DNA of 13,297 bases from contig JAISQU010000290.1 of NCBI GenBank assembly GCA_031274005.1, forward strand, positions 1-13,297. The letters are read 5' to 3'. Below the pieces are notes generated by a model. The model was not told where the DNA came from and searched no databases. It worked only from the letters and a program-made list of their open reading frames with translations. Positions 7,872-13,297 of this stretch are shown here, in pieces. The stretch is from Spirochaetales bacterium. Lineage in GTDB: Bacteria; Spirochaetota; Spirochaetia; DTKZ01. Numbering within the stretch: position 1 is the first letter of the stretch; each line of letters begins with the position of its first letter. The position numbers were made by a program, and so were the translations under genes.

Positions 7872-9092
7872 TTATTCCAGCCCCACCAGCTCGCCGTCCC
7901 GTAAAATTTCCTGTGTTTTCCCGCTGGGAAAAGTGGCGATAACGGTAGGCGCTGAAACAAGACCGTCAAGATGAATGAGGGCGGGCGCGTCCTCGTCATA
8001 GTTGGAACCGATGGCGAAGTGACAGGTGTGGTACACTTTCTCGTCTTCCAGCATATTGCCGGTCATCTTGGCGTTTGGGTTAAGGCCTATGCCCAATTCC
8101 CCTATGTTACGGGCGTTGCGGGCGTATACCGCGCCCTTGCCTTCCGACAGCTTACCTTCTTCTTCAAGAACGCGGGCGTTTTCCTCGCCCATAAGGATTG
8201 TCGCGAGAAGCTCCTCGGCCTCATCCTTGCCCTCTATCTTTTTGACAAAACCCCGGCTGACATGCACGGTAATGGGCGTTTTGATGAGTATCTCGCCCCG
8301 CAGCGATGAAATGCTGCCGTCGTACACGATGCGGCCTTCCGCGGAACCGACCACGGGCGACACAAAAGTTTCTCCCGCGGGAAGGTTGCCTCCCCTGCCG
8401 GCGATTGAAAAGTTTCCGTCGTCCGTAAAACTCTGGCGCCCCGCTATGCTGAAAAAAATATCCGTACCGGTTTTATTCGTAACGTGCAGGGAAACAGCGT
8501 CGTCAAGGATTTCCTTGACCCGCAGGCATTCCAGACGCATCCGGGTATAGTCCACAGGCACAGCCCTGATAAAGCTGTCCAGTGTTATGCGGGGCGACCA
8601 GAATCCCCTCAGGGTTTTTATCCCGTGCAAAAGATGATGAAAAGTGCTGTCGTAGGTGTACCCGCCGTCCCGGTAGGGTGTGAGTATTGCTTTTCTGTCC
8701 TTTCCCAGACGCTGCGCGCTCAGGGAGATGCACACATCCGGGCAGCTTTTCAAAGCGCCGATAACTTCTTCGCTGCAAAAGTCGAACTGGGTTTTGACGC
8801 TTTGATACATAAGGACAACTTCGGCTCTTGCGTCCAGCGCCGCGTCATGCAGTGCCCAGGATATGCGGGATACCTCTTCAACGGGATTCGTTATGATAAG
8901 AACCCTTTCTCCCGGCTGTACCCCCAGAGAATCCCGTATGGCGATACGGGCTGCGGCCTTCAGGTCTTCAGTGGTATCGGCCGCTGTTTTCGCGCCGGCG
9001 GCGCCGGACTTTGACCTGGCGGCTGACCGCGCTTTTCGCGGTTTAACCTCCGGCCCCGGCAGCAAATCTTTTGATTGTGCGTTTTGTACCAT
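7872..9092 (-). CDS. M29-like (AmpS/AmpT-type) metallo-aminopeptidase
   Basis: This is a cytoplasmic metal-dependent aminopeptidase that would trim N-terminal residues from peptides. From the ATG at 9092 it has 406 residues. The core begins near residue 44 (LKAAARIAIRDSLGVQPGER). M29-like segments follow: NLPAGETFVSP with E241, NARNIGELGIGLNPNA with E332, HTCHFAIGSNY with H358 and Y365 (the 7-residue His-Tyr spacing of the family), and HLDGLV with H374 and D376. Residues 15-43 form a Lys/Arg/Ala-rich, probably disordered extension. The frame stays open upstream to 9152, but that part lies in the palindromic repeat and is rejected. A perfect TATAAT sits 6 bases before the ATG. It could also be called leucyl aminopeptidase; metal and substrate are not determined here. 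Confidence 0.88.
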   Translation of the reverse strand: MVQNAQSKDLLPGPEVKPRKARSAARSKSGAAGAKTAADTTEDLKAAARIAIRDSLGVQPGERVLIITNPVEEVSRISWALHDAALDARAEVVLMYQSVKTQFDFCSEEVIGALKSCPDVCISLSAQRLGKDRKAILTPYRDGGYTYDSTFHHLLHGIKTLRGFWSPRITLDSFIRAVPVDYTRMRLECLRVKEILDDAVSLHVTNKTGTDIFFSIAGRQSFTDDGNFSIAGRGGNLPAGETFVSPVVGSAEGRIVYDGSISSLRGEILIKTPITVHVSRGFVKKIEGKDEAEELLATILMGEENARVLEEEGKLSEGKGAVYARNARNIGELGIGLNPNAKMTGNMLEDEKVYHTCHFAIGSNYDEDAPALIHLDGLVSAPTVIATFPSGKTQEILRDGELVGLE

Positions 9093-9098
9093 GCCCTG

Positions 9099-9127
9099 AT
9101 TATAAAAACATAGCGCGTTAAGAGCAA
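9099..9127 (-). promoter_or_regulatory. Promoter of the aminopeptidase gene
   Basis: Minus-strand TTGCTC (9122-9127), a 17-base spacer and a perfect TATAAT (9099-9104). The -10 is only 6 bases from the ATG at 9092, so the expected transcription start coincides with the A of ATG. The -35 lies 6 bases from the palindromic repeat. Confidence 0.65.
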
Positions 9128-9133
9128 GGGGTA

Positions 9134-9171
9134 GCCGGCATGCGGTTCGCATAGGCGAACCGCATGCCGGC
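9134..9171. repeat. Hairpin type A, left copy
   Basis: Perfect 17-base inverted repeat (arm GCCGGCATGCGGTTCGC) around an ATAG loop. It forms the boundary of the block next to the aminopeptidase promoter. Its partner at 12662-12699 differs by one base in each arm, and both changes keep pairing. Confidence 0.93.
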
Positions 9172-9297
9172 CCCGGAAATTGCGGTGAATGTCACCAGCA
9201 CCCTACCGGCTAAAAAACATTATGCCTGAATGCAACGCAATCGCGCAGCGATTGCCGTCGTGGTTATGCCCCTTCCGCAATTTCCGTGAAAGCGTTC

Positions 9298-9312
9298 CCG
9301 CCGTAGGCGGGC
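9298..9312. repeat. GC-rich hairpin between units (type C, GTA loop)
   Basis: CCCGCC, GTA loop, GGCGGG. It is flanked outside by CCGCAATTTCCG and CGGAAATTGCGG, which can pair with each other across it and extend the stem with a one-sided bulge of about 10 bases. Confidence 0.8.
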
Positions 9313-9376
9313 GGAAATTGCGGGGGAATGCCACCAGTGCTCTTCATGCTTGTCGGCGCAAGCTCCTGAATATAAC

Positions 9377-9395
9377 GCAATTGCAAAGCAATTGC
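9377..9395. repeat. Inner unit hairpin with compensatory change
   Basis: GCAATTGC, AAA, GCAATTGC. All other copies read GCAATCGC, a GAA/AAA/GCA loop, then GCGATTGC (9237-9255, 12765-12783, 12917-12935, 13057-13075, 13213-13231). Both arms changed together, so the 8-base stem is kept. Confidence 0.85.
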
Positions 9396-9438
9396 ACTTT
9401 TTGACTATCTCCCTTCCGCACATTTCCGTGAAAGCGTT

Positions 9439-9453
9439 CCCGCCGCAGGCGGG
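9439..9453. repeat. GC-rich hairpin at the MATE-side end of the block
   Basis: CCCGCC, GCA loop, GGCGGG, followed by a degenerate CGGAAATTACGG at the edge of the block. The proposed MATE -35 box begins 7 bases after that edge. Confidence 0.75.
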
Positions 9454-9471
9454 CGGAAATTACGGAGGAAG

Positions 9472-9500
9472 TTGACGCCCGGCGGAAATATTGATACATT
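9472..9500 (+). promoter_or_regulatory. Promoter of the MATE transporter gene
   Basis: TTGACG (9472-9477), a 17-base spacer ending in TGA, then TACATT (9495-9500), giving an extended -10. It begins just past the end of the repeat block. The expected start near 9507 leaves a leader of about 44 bases before the GTG at 9551. Confidence 0.6.
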
Positions 9501-9540
9501 CTATACACAAGCCGCGCATCTTCCGGCAAATATCAGTTTC

Positions 9541-9544
9541 AGGA
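9541..9544 (+). promoter_or_regulatory. Shine-Dalgarno of the MATE gene
   Basis: AGGA lies 6 bases before the GTG at 9551. It supports this start over the in-frame TTG at 9491, which falls inside the proposed promoter. Confidence 0.6.
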
Positions 9545-9550
9545 AAATCT

Positions 9551-10924
9551 GTGGGACACATAAAAACATACGCGACCGACAGGCTGGGTACGCAGAGCAT
9601 AGTCAGGCTGCTTTTTGATTTCTCCATACCGGCCATCATAGGCATGCTCGTCAACGCGTTCTATAATATCGTAGACCGCATCTATGTAGGTCAGGGCGTC
9701 GACCCCCTGGGGATCGCGGGTATCGCTGTCTCAATGCCCGTTATGATGGCGATGATGGCCTCCTCCATGCTTATCGGCATAGGCGCCAACGCTCTTTTCT
9801 CCATACGGCTGGGGGAAGGCCGGCGGGATGAAGTGGAAAAAATCATGGGCCACGCCTTTGCCCTGCTTTTTCTTGTACCCGCGCTGGTTATCGCCGTGTG
9901 TTTTATTTTTATCGATAAAATTCTTATCGATTTGATAGGTGCGAGCGAAGCGGTTTTCCCCTACGCAAAAACGTATCTGCGGATTATCCTCTGCGGCGGC
10001 GTGTTCAGCGCAATGGGGCCGGGGATAAATCATTTTATCCGCTCGGACGGACACCCCCGTACATCAATGTTTACGCAGATACTCGGCGCCGTTATCAACA
10101 TCATCCTTGACCCCATCTTTATTTTTGGCTTCGATATGGGCATTGCCGGGGCGGCCTGGGCTACGATCATTTCTCAGTTTATTTCTTTTCTGTGGGTACT
10201 GCTTTACTTCAACTCACGCTGGACGGCCCTGCGCTTCCGCCTGCGGGCGATGAGGCTCGAATTGAAACTTTCCTGCCGTATCATGGCTATTGGTTTTGCG
10301 CCCTTCGCGATGCAGCTCGCCATAGGGGTTGTCAACGGCATTCTGAACAAGAGCCTTGCCCTTTACGGCGGAGACATGGCGGTAACAGCCATGGGTATTG
10401 TTTTCAGCATTCTTATCGTTATCATCATGCCGCTTCAGGGTTTGAATCAGGGCGTACAGCCAATCATAGGCTATAACTACGGGGCGAAAAGTTATGCGCG
10501 GGTCAAACAGGCCTACAGGCTGGCGCTCATAAGCGCCACCGTCTTCGTTGTTCTTTTCGGTTTTATTCTGATGCAGGCCATCCCCGGCGTTTTTATCGCC
10601 GCCTTCAGAAACGAGGAGGGGCCGCTTATGGATTTGAGCATACGCGCTCTGCGCATCAGTACGCTTATGATGCCCGTCGTGGGTTTTCAGATCATCACAT
10701 CGAATTTCTTTCAGGCCATAGGAAAGGCCGTCCAGGGAACGCTGCTCAGCCTGTCGCGGCAGATACTCTTTTTTATACCCATAGTGCTGGTTCTTCCGCG
10801 CTTTATCGGCCTGGACGGGGTTTTCTATACCCTGCCGATTGCCGACTTCTGCGCGGCGCTGCTTTCCGCCTGCGTCATGCGCGGGGAGTGGAAGAAGCTG
10901 GGAAGAGCGGCAACCGGCGGGTAG
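9551..10924 (+). CDS. MATE-family multidrug/cation efflux transporter
   Basis: This inner-membrane antiporter of 457 residues is predicted to export cationic drugs or metabolites in exchange for Na+ or H+. The sequence is almost wholly hydrophobic, with about 12 membrane segments in two halves (roughly residues 18-220 and 240-445). Family features include the first-helix region FSIPAIIGMLVNAFYNIVDRIYVGQ, GxGINHFIRSDGHPR near 157-170, INIILDPIFIFGFDMGIAGAAWATI near 182-206 and, in the second half, GLNQGVQPIIGYNYGAKSYARVKQA at 297-321. The start is GTG with AGGA upstream; an in-frame TTG at 9491 would add 20 residues but sits in the promoter. Its 3' end faces ettA with only 5 bases between stop codons. 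The substrate cannot be read from sequence. Confidence 0.94.
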   Translation: MGHIKTYATDRLGTQSIVRLLFDFSIPAIIGMLVNAFYNIVDRIYVGQGVDPLGIAGIAVSMPVMMAMMASSMLIGIGANALFSIRLGEGRRDEVEKIMGHAFALLFLVPALVIAVCFIFIDKILIDLIGASEAVFPYAKTYLRIILCGGVFSAMGPGINHFIRSDGHPRTSMFTQILGAVINIILDPIFIFGFDMGIAGAAWATIISQFISFLWVLLYFNSRWTALRFRLRAMRLELKLSCRIMAIGFAPFAMQLAIGVVNGILNKSLALYGGDMAVTAMGIVFSILIVIIMPLQGLNQGVQPIIGYNYGAKSYARVKQAYRLALISATVFVVLFGFILMQAIPGVFIAAFRNEEGPLMDLSIRALRISTLMMPVVGFQIITSNFFQAIGKAVQGTLLSLSRQILFFIPIVLVLPRFIGLDGVFYTLPIADFCAALLSACVMRGEWKKLGRAATGG

Positions 10925-10929
10925 TTCGT

Positions 10930-12621
10930 TTACTCCCGCGTCAACTGCCGGTACTTGATTCTGTGCGGCTCTACCGCGGCGTCACCCAGGCGGCGGCGTT
11001 TATCCTCTTCGTAATCGCTGAAGTTCCCCTCGTGCCAGTACACCCTGGAGTCGCCCTCAAAGGCGAGGATGTGGGTGGCTATTCTGTCCAGAAACCAGCG
11101 GTCGTGGCTTATAACCAGAACCGATCCCGCGAAGTTCAAAATGCCCTCTTCCAGGGCGCGCAGGGTATTGACATCAAGGTCGTTCGTCGGCTCATCCAGA
11201 AGAAGCACATTTGCCCCCTCCTTCAGCATCATGGCAAGCTGCACGCGGTTGCGTTCCCCGCCGGAAAGAACGCCCGCCTTTTTGCTCTGATCCTGTCCGC
11301 TTAAATTGAACTGCGCGACATAGGCGCGGGAGTTCATCTCACGCCTGCCCAGTTTGATAATGTCCTGACCGCCGGAAACCAGTTCCCAAATGCTTTTGTC
11401 CGGGTCCAGCTTGTCGCGCATCTGGTCGACATAGGTCAGCCTGACCGTCTCGCCTATGCGGACGGCGCCCGCGTCGGGTTTCTCCTGCCCGGTAATCATT
11501 TTAAAGAGAGTCGTTTTTCCCGCACCGTTGGGCCCGATAATGCCGACAATGGCCCCGGGCGGAATAGTAAAACTCATCTCATCGACAAGAATCGTATCTC
11601 CGTAGCCCTTGCGAACCCCCTCCGCGTCGATGACAAGACTGCCAAGCCGCGGCCCGGGCGGAATATAAATCTCCGCATCTTTTTCCCGTTTTGCCTCGCC
11701 TTCGGAAAGAAGAGTTTCGTAAGCGCCTATGCGCGCCTTGGACTTCGCCTGCCGTCCGCGCGGGGACATGCGTATCCATTCAAGCTCGCGCTGCAAAGTC
11801 TTCTGCCTTTCGGTTTCCCTCTTCTCTTCTTTTGCCAGGCGGTCCTGCTTCTGCTGGAGCCACGACGAATAATTACCCTTCCAGGGAATACCCTCGCCGC
11901 GGTCAAGTTCCAGTATCCATCCCGCCACATTGTCAAGAAAATAGCGGTCATGCGTCACGGCTATAACCGTACCCTCGTACTGCTGCAAATGATGTTCCAG
12001 CCAGGCGACGGTCTCGGCGTCCAGGTGGTTGGTCGGTTCGTCCAAAAGAAGAATATCCGGCTTCGTCAAAAGCAGGCGGCACAGGGCCACGCGGCGGCGT
12101 TCCCCGCCGGAGAGAACCTTTACCTTTGCCTCGGGCGGCGGGCAGCGCAGAGCGTCCATAGCCATTTCCAGCCGCGAATCAAGATCCCACGCGCCGGTCC
12201 GGTCGAGTTTTTCCTGCACCCTGCCCTGCCTTTCAAGAAGCGCGTTCATCTGGTCATCGGGCAGGGCTTCGGCAAACTTTTCGTTGATTTCGTCAAATTC
12301 CCTCAAAAGATTTACCGTATCCTGCACGCCCTCTTCGACAACTTCCTTCACCGTCTTTTCCGACTCCAGAAGCGGCTCCTGCTCCAGATACCCAATCGTA
12401 AACCCCGGACTTAAAACAGTCTCGCCCAGAAATTCCTTCTCGACCCCCGCCATGATTTTAAGCAGGGTACTCTTGCCCGATCCGTTAAGGCCGATTACGC
12501 CGATCTTCGCCCCGTAAAAATACGAAAGATAAATACCCTTTAAAACCGTCTTTTGATTGAAAGTCTTGCCGACCCCAACCATCGAATAAATAATTTTATT
12601 CGGTTCCTGTTGCTGCGCCAT
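10930..12621 (-). CDS. ettA: Energy-dependent translational throttle protein EttA (ABC-F ATPase)
   Basis: EttA binds the ribosomal E site and gates the move from initiation into elongation according to ATP/ADP state. It is cytoplasmic with no membrane domain. From the ATG at 12621 it has 563 residues, near the E. coli length of 555. Domain 1: Walker A GLNGSGKST (44-52), an acidic arm region (about 95-135), signature LSGGE (170-174), Walker B LLLDEPTNHLD (191-201), switch H224. A charged linker (about 245-325) contains GRQAKSKARI, the typical EttA P-site-tRNA-interacting segment. Domain 2: GPNGAGKTT (363-371), LSGGE (452-456), LLLDEPTNDLD (473-483), switch H506. The frame runs open upstream to 12726, but that part is repeat DNA. 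No Shine-Dalgarno is seen; a -10-like box ends 7 bases before the ATG. Confidence 0.95.
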   Translation of the reverse strand: MAQQQEPNKIIYSMVGVGKTFNQKTVLKGIYLSYFYGAKIGVIGLNGSGKSTLLKIMAGVEKEFLGETVLSPGFTIGYLEQEPLLESEKTVKEVVEEGVQDTVNLLREFDEINEKFAEALPDDQMNALLERQGRVQEKLDRTGAWDLDSRLEMAMDALRCPPPEAKVKVLSGGERRRVALCRLLLTKPDILLLDEPTNHLDAETVAWLEHHLQQYEGTVIAVTHDRYFLDNVAGWILELDRGEGIPWKGNYSSWLQQKQDRLAKEEKRETERQKTLQRELEWIRMSPRGRQAKSKARIGAYETLLSEGEAKREKDAEIYIPPGPRLGSLVIDAEGVRKGYGDTILVDEMSFTIPPGAIVGIIGPNGAGKTTLFKMITGQEKPDAGAVRIGETVRLTYVDQMRDKLDPDKSIWELVSGGQDIIKLGRREMNSRAYVAQFNLSGQDQSKKAGVLSGGERNRVQLAMMLKEGANVLLLDEPTNDLDVNTLRALEEGILNFAGSVLVISHDRWFLDRIATHILAFEGDSRVYWHEGNFSDYEEDKRRRLGDAAVEPHRIKYRQLTRE

Positions 12622-12628
12622 ATTCGGA

Positions 12629-12658
12629 AGTGTAACACAAAAAGGGGAGTACAGGCAA
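12629..12658 (-). promoter_or_regulatory. Putative promoter of ettA
   Basis: Minus-strand TTGCCT (12653-12658), an 18-base spacer ending in TGT (extended -10), then TACACT (12629-12634). Seven bases separate the -10 from the ATG at 12621, again pointing to a leaderless message. The -35 lies 3 bases from the palindromic repeat. Confidence 0.5.
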
Positions 12659-12661
12659 CCA

Positions 12662-12699
12662 GCCGACATGCGGTTCGCATAGGCGAACCGCATGTCGGC
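12662..12699. repeat. Hairpin type A, right copy
   Basis: Perfect 17-base inverted repeat (arm GCCGACATGCGGTTCGC) around ATAG, next to the ettA promoter. Compared with 9134-9171, base 5 of the left arm is A instead of G, and the partner base in the right arm is T instead of C. Confidence 0.93.
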
Positions 12700-12824
12700 C
12701 CCGGAAATTGCGGTGAAAGCCACCAACCCTCTTCAGGCTTGACCACAAAACTCCTGGTTAAAATGCAATCGCAAAGCGATTGCTGCGATGGTTATGTCTT
12801 CTCCGCAATTTCCGTGAAAGCGTC

Positions 12825-12844
12825 TCTCCCGCATAGGCGGGAGA
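12825..12844. repeat. Hairpin type B
   Basis: TCTCCCGC, loop ATAG, GCGGGAGA. It has the same loop as hairpin A with different arms that still pair with each other. It joins units 1 and 2 of the right block. Confidence 0.85.
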
Positions 12845-12975
12845 AGTTGCCCCGGAAATTGCGGGGGAATGTCACCAGTACGCTTCAGGCTAAAGAATAT
12901 CGCTCCTGAATGTAACGCAATCGCGAAGCGATTGCCGTCGTGGTTATGCCTTCTCCGCAATTTCCGTGATTGTGT

Positions 12976-12993
12976 GCCCGCCGCAGGCGGGGC
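12976..12993. repeat. GC-rich hairpin type C, right block
   Basis: GCCCGCC, loop GCA, GGCGGGGC with one bulged G. It joins units 2 and 3; an equivalent copy follows unit 4 at about 13272-13289. Outer CCGCAATTTCCG and CGGAAATTGCGG arms can extend the stem. Confidence 0.75.
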
Positions 12994-13110
12994 GGAAATT
13001 GCGGGGGAATGTCACCAGTACGCTTCAGGCTTGACCACAAAACTCCTGGTTAAAATGCAATCGCGAAGCGATTGCCGTCGTGGTTATGTCTTCCCCGCAC
13101 ATTTCCGTGA

Positions 13111-13148
13111 AAGCGTCTCTCCCGCATAGGCGAACCGCATGTCGGCCC
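13111..13148. repeat. Chimeric hairpin B/A
   Basis: The left part (AAGCGTCTCTCCCGCATAGG) matches the left half of hairpin B. The part from GCATAGGCG onward matches the right half of hairpin A, including CGAACCGCATGTCGGCC. The switch lies in the shared GCATAGGCG loop region, and the two arms no longer pair well. Confidence 0.85.
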
Positions 13149-13297
13149 CGGAAATTGCGGGGGAATGTCACCAGTACGCTTCAGGCTAAAGAATATCGCT
13201 CCTGAATGTAACGCAATCGCGAAGCGATTGCCGCGATGGTTATGCCTTCTCCGCAATTTCCGTGAAAGCGTGCCCGCCGCAGGCGGGGCGGAAATTG

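Larger units (their letters stand above)
9134..9466. repeat. Left composite palindromic repeat block
   Basis: This block fills the gap between the divergent aminopeptidase and MATE genes. It starts with a long GC-rich hairpin (9134-9171). Two units follow, 9174-9286 and 9312-9428, each bounded by CGGAAATTGCGG and CCGCAATTTCCG (the second right copy has one extra base). Each carries an inner hairpin, at 9237-9255 and 9377-9395. GC-rich hairpins follow the units at 9298-9312 and 9439-9453, and the block ends with a degenerate half-motif CGGAAATTACGG at 9454-9465. Periods between GGAAAT motifs are 138 and 142 bp. The same family and order recur from 12662. Reading frames here are repeat-derived and I do not call genes in them. 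Confidence 0.92.
12662..13297. repeat. Right composite palindromic repeat block (continues past the window)
   Basis: This block holds the same family as the left one and runs off the right edge. It contains four full units (12702-12814, 12853-12966, 12993-13107, 13149-13262) and the start of a fifth at 13289. Each is bounded by CGGAAATTGCGG and CCGCAATTTCCG (an extra base in the third right copy), with an inner GCAATCGC/GCGATTGC hairpin. GGAAATT motifs start at 12703, 12854, 12994, 13150 and 13290, giving periods of 151, 140, 156 and 140. Units 1 and 3 share a middle containing CTTGACCACAAAACTCCTGG; units 2 and 4 share CTAAAGAATATCGCTCCTGA. The real repeat is therefore a dimer of 291-296 bp. 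No gene is supported in it. Confidence 0.93.

Noticed and set aside
8484..9014. 176-residue plus-strand frame
   Set aside because: It is antisense to the aminopeptidase, whose motifs are clear; no promoter or ribosome binding site.
9093..9152. 20-residue N-terminal extension of the aminopeptidase
   Set aside because: It would start inside hairpin A and span the TATAAT promoter; the ATG at 9092 fits better.
9189..9404. 71-residue plus-strand reading frame
   Set aside because: It is repeat-derived, like the frame at 12869, and contains the inner hairpin and unit ends.
12622..12726. 35-residue N-terminal extension of EttA
   Set aside because: It runs through the palindromic repeat and promoter. 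EttA proteins normally begin near the chosen ATG.
12869..13129. 86-residue plus-strand reading frame
   Set aside because: It lies wholly in the tandem repeat, crosses unit borders, and similar frames appear in each copy. It has no ribosome binding site or recognisable protein.
12662..13297. CRISPR array
   Set aside because: The regions between the short repeats are about 90 bp and conserved in two alternating types, not unique spacers, and no cas gene is near.

Overview
The window looks like chromosomal DNA of a spirochaete of the Treponema group, possibly one of the GC-richer gut treponemes. This is an inference from gene content: a FecR-type protein with fibronectin-like repeats followed by a TIG-like/beta-barrel protein, a gatC-gatA-gatB operon, an M29-type aminopeptidase and GC-rich intergenic palindromic repeats. 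The species cannot be fixed from the sequence alone.

Layout. Bases 1-3823 (+) hold a two-gene envelope operon: a 5'-truncated FecR-domain protein with about seven fibronectin-III-like repeats, and 7 bases later a secreted protein with a predicted outer-membrane barrel. A lipoprotein gene (3874-4602, -) converges on it. Upstream of that on the minus strand lie gatB, gatA and gatC (4690-7809), encoding the tRNA-dependent amidotransferase, and behind them an M29-like aminopeptidase (7872-9092). A MATE transporter (9551-10924, +) and an EttA-type ABC-F ATPase (10930-12621, -) converge with only 5 bases between their stop codons.

The two gene-free stretches (9093-9550 and 12622 to the window end) are filled by one family of composite tandem repeats. 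Each unit is about 113-117 bp. It is bounded by the 12-base inverted pair CGGAAATTGCGG / CCGCAATTTCCG and carries a small internal hairpin. Units are joined through GC-rich hairpins, giving periods of about 138-156 bp. In the right-hand block two unit types alternate, making a 291-296 bp higher-order repeat. Hairpin arms differ between copies but stay self-complementary, and one junction is a chimera of two hairpin types. This is the least explained structure in the window.

A second pattern concerns gene starts. The four minus-strand genes that probably head transcripts (lipoprotein, gatC, aminopeptidase, ettA) each have a -35/-10-like pair whose -10 ends 6-8 bases before the start codon, with no Shine-Dalgarno sequence. 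The operon-internal genes gatA and gatB, and MATE with its longer leader, do have Shine-Dalgarno-like sequences. This suggests leaderless transcripts at operon heads.

The genes do not form one pathway. GatCAB makes correctly charged Gln-tRNA and/or Asn-tRNA and EttA gates early translation; the remaining genes are envelope, export and peptide-turnover functions.
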